Assembly (NCBI GenBank): GCA_026874595.1
Contig: CM049310.1
Span: forward strand, 75,881,056-75,945,055
DNA from: Sipunculus nudus
Taxonomy: Eukaryota > Annelida > Sipuncula > Golfingiida > Sipunculidae
DNA length: 64,000 nt
Direction: 5' to 3'
Numbering within the stretch: position 1 is the first letter of the stretch; each line of letters begins with the position of its first letter. The position numbers and the translations under genes were made by a program. The notes under the pieces are model-generated. The model was not told where the DNA came from, ran no database searches, and saw nothing but the letters and a program-made list of their open reading frames with translations. Below are positions 1-11,801 of the stretch, one piece after another.

Positions 1-869
1 TTGAATTGTTGACATAGCTTGTTGGTGTTTATGAAGTGCTAATTGTGTAATAAAACAAGAATCCGTAAACTTTCATGTGGATTGTGACAAAAGGGAGTCT
101 GTTATCATGAAAAGATCATCTGATTCTGTAGTCTGTGCATTTCAGTTTTGGTTGTAAGTTCACAAGTTATTATGCCTTAGGGTTTGAAGTTGGGGAAGGA
201 CAGCCCATTTAATCTTTATATGGCAAACATCCTTCAAGAGAAAATGTGGTCTTTTTTTGACATGAAAGGAAATCACTGATTGTGATTGTGGCAGCCATAT
301 TGAATTTTTGGCAGGCCTGAAATTTGATAGGGACTGAGCCCTCCTAGGCACCAATCATCCCTGTAGATTTAAGGAAAATTCATTATATTCTCTTTTGGAT
401 ATTGTGCGTGAAAAAAAATCACATTGTGCTCTGGCAGTCATATTGATTTTTTGCGGGTCTGAAATTTCACAGGGAAGAAGCCATCCTAGACACCAATAAT
501 CTCTGTGGATTTGAAAAATGAGAAAATTTTGCAGTAATGGGTGTTTATGAAAACTAAACATTTCCGCATATTTGACCTTGACGATCAAAATTAAGGTAAC
601 CAGTTTTCAAACTAGACAAAGCTGAAACTACTAATGCACCAATAATTTGAAAATTTATAGGGTTCACAACTTTCTCCCAAGGATAACTCTAGTGTCAATA
701 CACAGCAGCATGAATCCTCCGCAGTGGCACAACTGTGCTAAATCTAGTGTATCCCCAGACCAAAACAGTGTCCCCGACTTTGGTCTGGTGAAACAACATA
801 AGACATGGCTCAATTTTCACTGCTGTATGACTAAATCATGTACAACTGATGATCCTAAACAGTGCTTAC

Positions 870-998
870 CTGTAATTTTTTGGCCATCATTACCACATCA
901 CTTTCTTCTGGATTATACCTGTAGCAATTCGTAAATATTGTCCTAACATCTTCAGCAAAATCTGATGCGGACTTGTATTCCCTGTTATCCATTTTTGC
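870..998 (-). CDS. BET exon: bromodomain 2 acetyl-lysine Asn segment
   Basis: Residues 377-419, AKMDNREY through [13 protein letters not shown] to AKKLQ, with N405 the expected acetyl-lysine-contacting Asn. Acceptor TTTCAG, donor CAG|GTAAGC. The following exon (expected to start DVFE-like) is not found between 1 and 860, so the gene leaves the window here. Confidence 0.96.
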
Positions 999-3900
999 CT
1001 GAAATGAACAATTTAAGATAGGCAATGAAAAAAATGTGTTTTTCAATAGCAACAGACTCAAACAACTATTCCCTAGACAAAAGACTATCTAATTACAGCT
1101 TGTAGGTATAAATGCAGTTTTACTACTTGCGTTGGGTGTGAACAAGAATGTCTGCTGCAGTGCCATGAATTCATGCAACTGAACTGTTTTCCCCTTTCAC
1201 AGATTTGCCATTTCATCACTGATCAGTTCTAAGAGCAAGGAAAGCCTTTCAAAACAATACATACTGCTTGTGCTAAAGAGTATCTCTGGGTGTCAGTAAA
1301 CAACTGTGTTTTTCAATATCAACAAACTCAAACAACTATTCCCTAGACAAAAGACTATCTAATTACAGCTTGTAGGTATAAATGCAGTTTTACTACTTGC
1401 GTTGAGTGTGAACAAGAATGTCTGCTGCAGTGCCATGAATTCATGCAACTGAACTGTTTTCCCCTTTCACAGATTTGCCATTTCATCACTGATCAGTTCT
1501 TAGAGCAAGGAAAGCCTTTCAAAACAATACATACTGCTTGTGCTCTGGGTATCAGTAAACAACTATAGACCCTTTAACATGCATTCAGAAACATTTGTGG
1601 AAAAAATACCTGTACACCACAGAAATATTAGAGCTGCCATTTCAAAATAAGACCAGGTTTTTAAACTGCAGGAACTTTATTCAACAGTAGCTATCAGTTA
1701 GCCATCAGATCACAGGACATAATGGAGAAAAGGCAAACAGGGACACGAGAGTCATAAAACATGACTCAGTGCATGTCCACCTATTCCAAAATGCCTCATA
1801 TGACACGCATGATTGTAGGCTTTCATCATTAAGCTGCAAGTTCCTGTTAATTCATCATACCTCTGTTTGGTTTAAATGTGTACATTTCCACAGGATCATA
1901 AAAATTGCATCAGGCCCTGATGTCATGATGCAAATATGTACAACAGAAAAAATATGAACCATGAAGGGATAGCCTTTCTGCATTTTGGTATATTTTTCCT
2001 GTACATGGCTACCTGCTACATTTAAAAAAAGGACAAAGATGTCCCGATGGGTTTTACACTGATTTAAGCAACATGGAACAAGGGTTTCAAAGTTCATAAG
2101 ACATTTTTTGTATCATTTTTTTTTATTATTGATTCTATTCATGAAAATAATTTGCAAAGCGTATTTATGACTATATAGAATTATCAAATGCAACAAACCC
2201 CTGATCCATACCCTAATCCACAAGTCATGCCTTTCAACTTCAGCATGCTTCTGAACACACACAACAAGCCACACATAGGTTCTGAAGCTCTGCTGAATTT
2301 ATCAGAAAATTTGTTCTGACTAAAGTTCAAGATAAAGAACAGTCCCAGAAACTTAAGCAGTAAAGCTGTTATGTGCATGGGGATGTCTATTTTTAAAAAT
2401 TGAAATATTTATATACTCGGCAGTGATTTTTAATTATGGACCACTATAAATCTTGTTCATTCCTTTTTCAATGCATCTAGCACAATACAGGCCACCTGGA
2501 TAACGCAAAGACACTTTGGACTCAATCCTCAGATCTTACCTTAACTGTGCCGAGATCCATAGGTTTCTTTATTATTTCATGATAGTCATGTAGTCCTAAC
2601 AATGTGGCATCGACCGGTTGATAAAAAGGCCATGCGTAACCCTGTGAATTTTAAAGAATAGATGAAATGATGCATGATTTTGCATACCTGTTACAGTCAC
2701 TACTACATGCCTGACGTTTATTGATACATCCATAACATTGTTTATAGAAGCTGAGGTTTCTCAATTCTTATTTTGCTCCAATACTTCAACATACAGAGAG
2801 AGGGAAGGCAAAAATAGGGAATAAAATAATATATACTTGTCTGTAAAAACTTTGGTCAAGCAACAAAAAAACAAAGCTGATTCACAGTTTTATTTTTTCA
2901 TTCCTTCCCAGTAATTTTTTTATTAATTATTATTATTATTTATTTTAAATACTGTAATAATATTTAGTCCATCAATAGGATACAACTACAAGTAAAGTTC
3001 ATTTGGCACCCAACAAGTGAGAATATAAGTGATAAATGGTAAGAGCAAAATTTTAAACATATGCTTACCTTAAACTAACATTTTATTATTGTATCTAAAG
3101 AGAAGACACCCTTTCAATTAACAAAAAAAAGTAAACAATTACATATCTAAAAATTAAGATTCACTTACTGCATGCTTCTTGGCATAAAGTTCTTTGACAA
3201 TGTTCTGACAATATTTCAGCTGCTCTGACAATTTACCCTTTTTTGCTTTTGCATTTGGTTGACCCTGTGAAACAAAAAATTTAATTTCAATTTGGTGACC
3301 GAAGGGAGCAATTAATGCAGAACAGTTTATACAAGAAAAACAATTTCATCCTTATCATGCAGTTAAGATAGTTCATGATTATAATAAGTTATGAGGATTT
3401 AAATTACAAAAGTTACCTTACACAACATATATTCACCCCCAACATATCAGTCATGAATGCTTATTTATATAAGACCCAATAGATCTTCAAGCAATCAATT
3501 CGGACAAGCAGAGTTGTGGACATGACACTAAAAATTAGTGTCAAACAAATGAGGTGAAAAAGCTTTCTCTCTAAAGACAGCCTTATTTTACACAAATACA
3601 GTCATTCACACCACATAATAGAACATTAAAGTCTTCTTTTTGTAGCAATACTTGTGACCATAAAAATATTAATTCCCCATAGCCAATAAATTGTTGACTT
3701 CATTATTTTTTTTAATATCGATGTCCTCCCTTAACACAGATGATTAACAGCACTAAAACTAGCAGAAAGCAACATAATGTGTAGGTATCTTATTTACAAG
3801 CTGTACACACACAAAAATTCAATATAAAGTTTTTGTGATGCTTATACTACATTTTAGCCTTTGAGGGACTACATAGATGAGCAGAATTTGGTATTCCCTC

Positions 3901-6900
3901 ATTCTGAATTTATTTTTAAAGCTATGTCCATGGAAGGAAAAGAAAGCATGCACAAGGTGCTTAAACATTTTCAGGCTCTGAGGGCAAGATTTTCTAAGAT
4001 TTGTTGAGAAGAGTAATTGTGAAGCATCTGTGAAGCTAAGACACCGACTGTAAGTCCAGCAATCAGGGCATGACTGATAAATTGAAATATTTCATATTTA
4101 CAGAAAAAATGCTCACAGACAAAAAAGCTCAAAATAAATCTAGGAAAATTATAAAATAAAGCAACATTCAACACTAGGACATACTAATTGCTATATTACC
4201 TCTTAACTGACTATTTTCACAGATCATGCAACAGATACGTCACACAGATCATGCAACAGATACACCACATAAATGAAAGTAAATGAAGCTGAAGCTTAAT
4301 AACAATATGCAAATCAGGACTAAACAATTCTTAAACAATCATTAGCTGGATCAAATTAAAAAAATACACACAAAAAAAACTTGCCCATATGTGTGTGCAC
4401 AGGTGAAAATTGTAGCCACTATATCATACATATTTAGTTATATGCACCTCCTTTCAGCGGATTCTGCAGATGCAGTCCACTAATACTATAACTGAAGGGG
4501 TATAAAAGTAACTGAAATCCTGCTACACATGCTGCCGTTCCTAAGCATCACTAGAGCACGAGGCTTTACAGCGCAGGGCATTCCACAAGACAGCTCAAGT
4601 TTGGAATCTACCAATCTAGCTCACCATTGATGAATTCACCTTTGACACTTCCGCAACTGGCTCGTCTGAGAGGTCTTTCTTTGGTTTTTTAATCTGTCTT
4701 GAACTTTCCCTTCTGCCAGGGGTAATCTTGTTAGGAAGTTTAGGTGGGGCTGTAGGCAAATCATATGGTGGGTCAAAGGGTGATGTACCGATTGGCGTTG
4801 TTGTATCGGCTTTCCTCTTGATTCCCTTCTTTGTCTGGAATATTCGTTTCTGTATGCATAAATGACTCATGTGTTTCTTGAAGGCACCAAGTGAGCGTAT
4901 TCAACAATTTGTAAAGCATTATATACTGTTCCATAAAGTATATTTAAATTTCTGTCCATACAAATTATCTTTAATCAGTTTTACAAATGAAATTATGACC
5001 CATGTCTATTTTGTGCAAGGTGAATTTAAAGTTTGGATAAAAATGAAATAAATTAAAAGAACTTGTACATATTTGGATATTTCTAAATTTATATCTTATA
5101 TAAGCATTTATCATGTTTGATAGATGCATATAACAATAATTAACTCACTGATGTATTCCAATACAGATTTGTCCCATCCTACTACACACAACTGTACAAT
5201 TCATGATGTACAAGTGGAGAATATTCTTGACTCATTAAATCAGTGAGTTTTAATTAATTAAGAGGGGTGCAGATCTGAATTGTAATAGCTCCTCACCTTA
5301 GTAGGTTGTGCAGGTGGTGGAGTAAAAGGCTGCATAGCAGGAGGCTGGTCGACTAGAGTATTGTTTGGTACTGCAACAGGCTCTGGTACTGTTGTAGAGA
5401 TGGTTCCTGTTGATGCTGGCCCAGGAGGTGCTTTGGCTGGAGGCAGGGAAGGCGGGGATGGGGTGGGGCATTTGGGCTGGATAGGCGGTGCTGATGACTG
5501 GGTGGGGGTGATTTGTGGGGCTGTGACTGAGAGAGGTGGTGGAGCAGACTGAGAAGCTGGTGATATAACTGGAGGGGCAGCATTAGCACTTTTCCCCTTC
5601 TTTGCGGGAGGTGGGACATCAGATTCCTGTAAAAGATACAAAACACTCATGCGAGACAAGGGCACAACAAGGGCAAAAAAAGATGATAAATGGTGGAAAT
5701 ATAGTTAAAATACAGATATATTTCATCATGTAACCTTTAATTGTGAATCACATCTTAAACACATGCACAAATTAGGTAAATAAAAAATGAACATGCATAA
5801 AGATGTTATAAAAATTTTAGCATTAAACATTGAGTGAACCAAACAAAATATACACAGGGTTCCTGTGACCCCTAAATATTGGCTGGTAAATGCATTTTTC
5901 CCAAAAGAAAGCACCTCAAAATTCCACCGAAATGTTACTGTATTTTAGCCTAGAAATTTGCCAAGGACCCATACAAATGATAGAATTGGTCATAAGTGTA
6001 CTGACACTGTCACATTCTCTCTTTAAGATGTCTTAAACTTAATCACCATGCATATATAACAAAGGAAAATAATATCTACTCTTCAGTGCTATACAGCATG
6101 GCAAAATAATTACACCCTAGTTCCTGCATGTCCTTTCGTTGACACTTGGTGAACAGAACTTCAAATATGAGAATTTTTATGGCGTTAACACCCAATATTC
6201 AGCGGTTAAAAATCCCAGATCTGAGCTTCAATACAGCTGGAGCAAGTGCCTTACAGACCATAGTACTCTCAATTGATACTAATCCCTTCAGCAATCAGCA
6301 GGTGACATTAGACTGCATAATTACTAAGGAATGCATTTATATACCGGTATCGTCTATTGGTCCTTTGATTTGACCTAGGCAGTCAAATACCTATTAAGAT
6401 ACCTAGGGAATATATGTTTGGTTCGGAACCTTGCCACACCTTTGAGCCAATGGATAAAATCGGCTATAAGGCGAAGGTCAAGGCTGTTCCATTTTGCATG
6501 TTACACATGCATATTTCAGGATTCATTCATGGTTTGAAAAGAGAGAAACTCTGTGAAACACAGTGCGTCACCTGACATATCAACAGATATTAAGTGAATA
6601 TCAGTTTAAAACACTGCGCCATCAGTATTTACTTTATATATATGCTGAAAATGTCGTGCTGACAATGTTGATGTGGACAATTTTTAAGCCATAAAATACC
6701 ATGAATGAAATGAATGTCAGAACCAGTACAGCGTTTTACTACAGGACAATGATTAGCTCTGATTACCTTAAAATTTTGAATATTATATATATATAATATA
6801 TTATGAATTCATTCAGATAACCATTTCAGGTGTTCCTCTGGTGGGAAATTCAATTATCCAGCCTGTAATGAGGGGACGCTGAAACTGTAGATCCATATAT

Positions 6901-9900
6901 TTGGAAATGCCAAACCTAGATGAAATGAAATCATTCTGGGTTATCTTCAATGTTTTCTAGACAATTAGTGCTGCATGAACAATTAGTGCTGCATGCCGCA
7001 CTAGCAGTGCGGGTCATCACATTTTGTAAAATGAATACTGTTGGCCAAGATCAACAAGCATGAAATATTTCTGAACAACTAATGCAGCAAATTCAAAGCT
7101 TCTGTACAAATATTACACATACTCAATACTAATAGGGTTACAGTAATGGCTCATTCTGAACTGCCTGGACATACAGTAGCAGGGTAATTACCAACTAGAT
7201 ATTAGTATCCCCAGACAATTAATCCCCCCCTTTAAGAATAGGCCCCCCATCTTCAGCAACAATTAATATCAGACCACACTCATAGAAAAGGTAACTCTCA
7301 TAGAATAGGTCATGACCCCAATTTCAATATACATCATCCCCTAACCCATGTCTATGTATATGCATAATATGAAAGAAATCTGTCCATTAGTTTTTGACTT
7401 ATAATGCTCACAGTACTGTTAAGTGACAATGATGGGGTATTAATGGCACGAAAACAAGTAAAAGAATAACAGGTGGTGCCACCTGTTTCTGGTACATGAC
7501 AATACTATCCAAGATCTTTGTTCAAGTCGATTTTTGGACCAATCCTTGCATCCCTTATTGAGATATTAATGATTTTGTGTAATTTTCACCATATATGGCA
7601 ATATTCAAGGTCAAGGCCACTCTCATAGGAAAGGTCGTGACCCCAATTTAAATAAACATCATCCCATAACCCATATCTATGTATATGCATAATATAAAAG
7701 AAATCTGTCCATTAGTTTTTGACTTATAATGCTCACAGTACTATCAAGTGGCAATTTTGGGGAAATTAACGGCACGAAAACAAGTAAAGAATAATAGGTG
7801 GCGCCACCAGTTTCTGGAACATGACAACCCTATCCATGATCTTCCATCAACTTGATTTTGGGATCAATCCATGCAAGATTTCTTGAGATATTTAAGAATT
7901 TGTGTGATTTTCCCCAAAATTGGATCTATTCAAGGTCAAGGACACTCCTAGTCAAGGTCATGACCTCATTTTAAATTGGCGTCGTCCTCTCACCCATATC
8001 TATACATATACAAAGTTTGGGAAAGATCCGTGAAATATTTTTTGAGTTATTGTGCCAACAAGATTTATAGGTGGCGGCATGGGACTGGTATGAAAACATA
8101 GTATCCCCCGACTTTGTCTGGGGATACAATAATACTGTGATGTTGATTTTTTTTAATAAACAAGACAAACAAATATCTGAAACCTACCTCTTGGGGCATC
8201 TGTGCTACCTTTTGAAGGAAAAGTTTTTCTAAAGCCTGGGCCATGACCACAACGTCCTGCAATGTAAACAGAAGTAACCATGCAGGCTCAAAAACAGTGT
8301 GCGTTTTATTATGTACAAGTTTTGAAAAAAGTACGTTCATTTAACCCTTCATCAGTATGAACTTGTAAACTGAATGCCAGGTGATATTAAATTAGTCACA
8401 CATTTCAATGATCAAACACCAAATTCATCCTTAATATTACAGTACAAGTATTAAAATGAAAGCAAGGTGGTAAAATATAAACAACATCCAAGAAACAATA
8501 TGACAGCTCATTTACCACCCATTATTATCATGATTATCATTAATCACCAATTATCATCATGATTATCATTTATCACCAATTCCTATTGGTTTTTGGTCCA
8601 TCTCATAACTAAAAGTAACAGTTCGGGAAATCATTTGACAATCAAACACTAAACAATACCCTACCTCTCCTGGCTTGTTGTATACATAACAGTTTGTAAA
8701 CATTGTGTTGAAGTCTTGAATACATTCCTTGGCACTTGTGTAAGAGTTATTTTCCAGCTTTTTCTTTATGGTTCCTAGATCCATTGGATGCTTGATTATT
8801 TTGTGATAATCCTGGAAAACAAAAGCTAAGACATGAACCTATATCCTAAAACATAATTAATAAAATCTTAACTTAGTAAAATCACATATGTTGCTTTACA
8901 TCAAAACAGAACAGTACATGAACTAAACTATCAACCTTGTAATTTTTATAAATAGGTTCATGGTGTCATTATTTTCCCTTGTTTAAAGACACCAAAATGC
9001 CAAACTATGGATGAAGCCATCAGGCATTCAGAGTGTCAATTATGCAGTAGTACAAGTAGACTTTGGAAAGTTCCCTTCATGTAAACTCATGTTTGTTTGA
9101 GGAAGATGCACTGTGCAAGAGAAAAAGATGACAAGTGGCTAATTTCCAGTCAAAGCCTATCCAGTGGCCAACGTCATGTCCCAAATTTTTACAGGCTTTG
9201 TCTACTGACCTTTTTCTATGCAGTATGTATAAATATTTTTTGCCAAGTTCTCAATCCAATCATTATATTTTGTAATCTCACAGGAATTTTCTACAATAAC
9301 ATCCAAAATATTATGGAAGGACTGAAACCATACTATCCCCGACCTTCTGCAAGTTTTTTTATCTGACCAATAGTTAAACAGCAACAATCTAAAGTTAAGA
9401 ACTGTGCCCTTCTAATAAGCCAACCAGCAAAACTTTATTCATGGTAATAAGAATGTGTTACCAGAATTTTATCAAACAATTTCAGCATGATGATGCAGGG
9501 TAAGAAATAGCTTGAACTAACCAATGTTTATTGAAATTTGAGGACACCATCATTTTGGTATTTAATTTTTTTGAGAATGCTTAGCTTGCAATACATTTAA
9601 CCGTTTTATTATCTTGAATTCATGAGTGAACAGGGAATCAACCCAAAATTTCATCACTACCACAAGTTTTTCAATGTGTGAATGGTCAGCTGGTTATAAA
9701 AACAGGTATTTTTATATTCTTGATTTTGTATAAATGGGGTGGTAGAATTACTACAATGCTGCAAAAAAAAACAATCCTTACCGGTAAATTTAACCTAACA
9801 GCATCCACTGGCATATGGAAAGGCCAGGCAAACTGGTGCTTCCACACAGATTTCATAACAACTTTTTGAAGATACTGCAGCTGGTTTGTCATCCGGTTCT

Positions 9901-9955
9901 TACGAGGGGCACCAGGGCCAGGAGAGCCTGTCCCATTGTGATCCAGCTGATTCAT
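870..9955 (-). CDS. BRD2/3/4 (BET): BET double-bromodomain protein (BRD2/3/4 family), 5' part of gene, eight coding exons
   Basis: BET proteins are nuclear readers of acetylated histones that recruit P-TEFb and other transcription factors. Coding exons in transcript order: 9955-9782, 8811-8665, 8256-8188, 5626-5297, 4834-4625, 3264-3169, 2641-2540, 998-870. All junctions are phase 0 with GT..AG ends, giving 419 residues. Bromodomain 1 spans about residues 23-125, with WPF shelf W44-F46 and acetyl-lysine Asn N103 in [10 protein letters not shown] Pro/Ser-rich linker covers 131-240, followed by the KRKADTTTP motif near 246. Bromodomain 2 starts near 318, with WPF at 346-348 and Asn N405 in NCYRYNPEE, and is incomplete here. 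The end of bromodomain 2, the ET domain and the C-terminus lie beyond position 1. ATG 9955 is chosen because the inferred leader has an in-frame stop upstream. Invertebrates usually have one BET gene, so it should be co-orthologous to BRD2, BRD3, BRD4 and BRDT. Confidence 0.97.
1035..1564. repeat. Tandem duplication of a 270-bp intron segment
   Basis: Two nearly identical head-to-tail copies (1035-1304 and 1305-1564), offset exactly 270 bp through most of their length. The first carries a small extra AAAGAGTAT segment. The pair sits just upstream (minus strand) of the acceptor of the bromodomain 2 exon. Confidence 0.9.
2540..2641 (-). CDS. BET exon: bromodomain 2 WPF shelf and ZA loop
   Basis: Residues 343-376, [30 protein letters not shown], matching the BD2 ZA loop of BRD proteins. 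Acceptor TTCACAG, donor AAG|GTAAGA. Confidence 0.97.
3169..3264 (-). CDS. BET exon: start of bromodomain 2
   Basis: Residues 311-342, including [20 protein letters not shown], the first helix of BET bromodomain 2. Acceptor TTTCACAG, donor GCA|GTAAGTGA. Confidence 0.95.
4625..4834 (-). CDS. BET exon: KRKADTTTP motif and basic segment
   Basis: Residues 241-310, [14 protein letters not shown] then [15 protein letters not shown], the conserved BET basic stretch before bromodomain 2. The donor is ambiguous: ATG|GTGAGC after 4625 (preferred) or AAG|GTGAAT after 4640. The second would shorten the protein by five residues and keep frame, so both may be used. Confidence 0.92.
5297..5626 (-). CDS. BET exon: Pro/Ser-rich linker between bromodomains
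   Basis: Residues 131-240, a low-complexity Pro/Ser/Ala/Thr-rich linker beginning [12 protein letters not shown] and ending QPTK. Acceptor TTTTACAG, donor AAG|GTGAGG. Open frames on other strands and phases here are shadows of the biased composition. Confidence 0.92.
7205..8127. mobile_element. Non-autonomous element with GTATCCCCAGACA inverted ends
   Basis: GTATCCCCAGACA at 7205-7217 is matched in inverse by TGTCTGGGGATAC at 8115-8127; the right end also forms a hairpin (8101-8127). Inside, a ~337-bp unit is tandemly duplicated (about 7284-7620 and 7621-7957). A related sequence in opposite orientation begins at 27674. No coding capacity. It lies in a BET intron. Confidence 0.65.
8188..8256 (-). 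CDS. BET exon: last helix of bromodomain 1
   Basis: Residues 108-130, [21 protein letters not shown], matching the alpha-C helix of BET bromodomain 1. Acceptor TTGCAG, donor GAG|GTAGGT, phase 0 both sides. Confidence 0.96.
8665..8811 (-). CDS. BET exon: core of bromodomain 1
   Basis: Residues 59-107, [17 protein letters not shown] through [10 protein letters not shown], the segment holding the conserved acetyl-lysine-binding Asn (N103). Acceptor TTTCCAG, donor GAG|GTAGGG. Confidence 0.97.
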
Positions 9956-9961
9956 CTTGTT
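9782..9961 (-). CDS. BET exon with start codon and first part of bromodomain 1
   Basis: The start ATG is at 9955-9953; bases 9961-9956 are leader. It encodes residues 1-58, including [24 protein letters not shown] and LNLP. The acceptor CTCTGTAG ends at 9962 and the donor CCG|GTAAGG follows 9782. The N-terminus before TNQLQYL is only about 22 residues, shorter than in vertebrate BRD4. Confidence 0.95.
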
Positions 9962-10505
9962 CTACAGAGAACAAGAAAGAAATACACATTAACATGCATC
10001 ATTACATTCTAGGTAAATTTCAAAGCACAAGTAAATAGATGATCCTTTCTACAAATGTAGAAATAGCTGATGTTCAAATAAGGATAAGTAGTCAACAGGT
10101 TTGTGTAAAGAATACACAAGAAACCTCATCTTCATTGTGGATATCTTACATCACAAGCATGGTTGTCAAAGAGGTTTTATGTCAATGGAAATCTCAGGAT
10201 AGTCACAGAAATACTGGCTGCCCTGAAAGCTCATTCATAGCTTCCTCTCAACCCCCCCCCCCCCTCCCAAAGAAGACATTTAAGACAAAGTAGAACAAAT
10301 ATAATTTACAAATGATGAATGAAATTTTACAATGGCTGATATCCATGTCAAATACACAGATGACAATATTTAAAACACAACTGGAACAAGTCCCAGATTT
10401 AAAGCCATTACTTGTTCCACCGAGATTTAAATTAACTTGTATATATATTATTAAGCAAAGATTACTGATAAAGAAATTGGCACCAGTCTTTTAAACAAGA
10501 CTTAC

Positions 10506-10545
10506 TTTGAGGTGATTGGTCTCTCCATTGACTAAACCATGATGC
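10506..10545 (-). other. BET small leader exon (probably 5' UTR)
   Basis: A 40-bp segment with acceptor TTTGCAG (minus strand, ending 10546) and donor AAA|GTAAGT. Spliced to the next exon it reads in frame through HHGLVNGETNHLKNK into the ATG at 9955. When joined to the inferred first exon the same frame meets TGA three codons earlier, so it is most likely untranslated. A coding role with another first exon is possible. Confidence 0.6.
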
Positions 10546-11617
10546 CTGCAAATAAAAAGAAAGAGTTCAGGAGTTTCTGATAAATTAAGGATAGTACAGT
10601 GAATTTTACAGTTAATCATTTCCCATATTTTCCAAACAAAGGAATCTGACATATATCACAAAGGGTCTATCACAGAGCCATCTATCCAAATTTATGCTAC
10701 ACAGCCCACATTGGCCACATTGGAAGTTGCTTGTATTTCTCCCCATGCAAGAACAGATAATAATACTAACTAAAGTAATCATCTTACAGTATCTCCTATA
10801 CCTATCCAGCTGCTTTCTGATTTAACTTGTCAGTATAAAAAAATTTTGTTTGGAATGTGTGGAATGTTACTTTGTCACCTTATCAGAGAGCTTAAAGAGA
10901 ATATTATTTTGTACACAAGTTCTAAGAAAATTAAGGAAGCTAAGTCTAAAGGTGTTTCCATGTGTGCTTATATGCGTGTAAAAGCGCTCATGTTTTAGTA
11001 ACTGGGGTGTTTCCATGTGTCCATCAGGCCTCAGTGTATATGCATGTGTGTGTATATGCATAAAAATTGCCACAAGGGAAGTGCATTTTTATTCTTCCAC
11101 TTTTTCTATACACCTTGAATACATCAAATATTTCAAACCAGGCCATCCCTACGTGTCCTAAAATCTGTCCGCTGTTTCACAGAAGGATAACAGGAGAGCT
11201 AGAAATCTAAAAAGAAACAGCTCAATGATAAATTATCCCACCTAAATAGCTAATGAATAGAAATGACAAGGAATGTGTCAAGGGTTTTTCAGGAATAGGT
11301 GGTTCTATTCAGCCCTGTCATTGGTTTCTAGTTATGAATTACCAAACATGCCATTTTAAAACTCCTTAACCCATCAGCCCCATGGTTTTAACTTGTAGTG
11401 AGAGCTGTAAAAAGCCCTTCTAATGACACTATGATGTTGTCATTCAAGACTAGACTTTGGACAGTAGGATGCTCTTTGCCTAGTTGGGGTCTTAACATGT
11501 TATATGAAAAATACCTTTTTCCATAAGAATTGTTACTTATTCCTTGTGTTTTACTTGTAACATTATTTGTTACAAATAAATCCATGCTGGTCTCCAATTG
11601 GGGCTAAATTCTAAATA

Positions 11618-11801
11618 CAGTGAAACCTCGTTGTGTTGAAGTTGAAGGGACTCTCAGAAAACTTCAACACATCCAAGGTTCGACACAAGCGGGTTTTATT
11701 TGGTAATAATTTAAATAGACTTGTCCAGAATATCGAATCTGTAACTTCGACAAAGGCGGGGTATTCGACTTAAGCAAGTTCAACACAACGAGGTTTCACT
11801 G
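11618..11801. mobile_element. pogo/Tigger-like miniature inverted-repeat transposon
   Basis: CAGTGAAACCTCGTTGTG at the left is repeated perfectly in inverse at the right; the arms are 23 bp (25 with the TA). The element is flanked by TA on both sides (11616-11617 and 11802-11803). The CAGTGAAACCTCG start resembles Tigger/pogo termini of the Tc1/mariner superfamily. Length 184 bp, no ORF. Confidence 0.85.

Noticed and set aside
751-790. GTATCCCCAGACC...GGTCTGGTG near the left edge as another transposon end
   Set aside because: Resembles the 7205-8127 terminus but is only a short hairpin without a partner end in view.
5361-5646. Open frames overlapping the BET linker exon on both strands
   Set aside because: Shadows of Pro-rich, GC-biased coding sequence.
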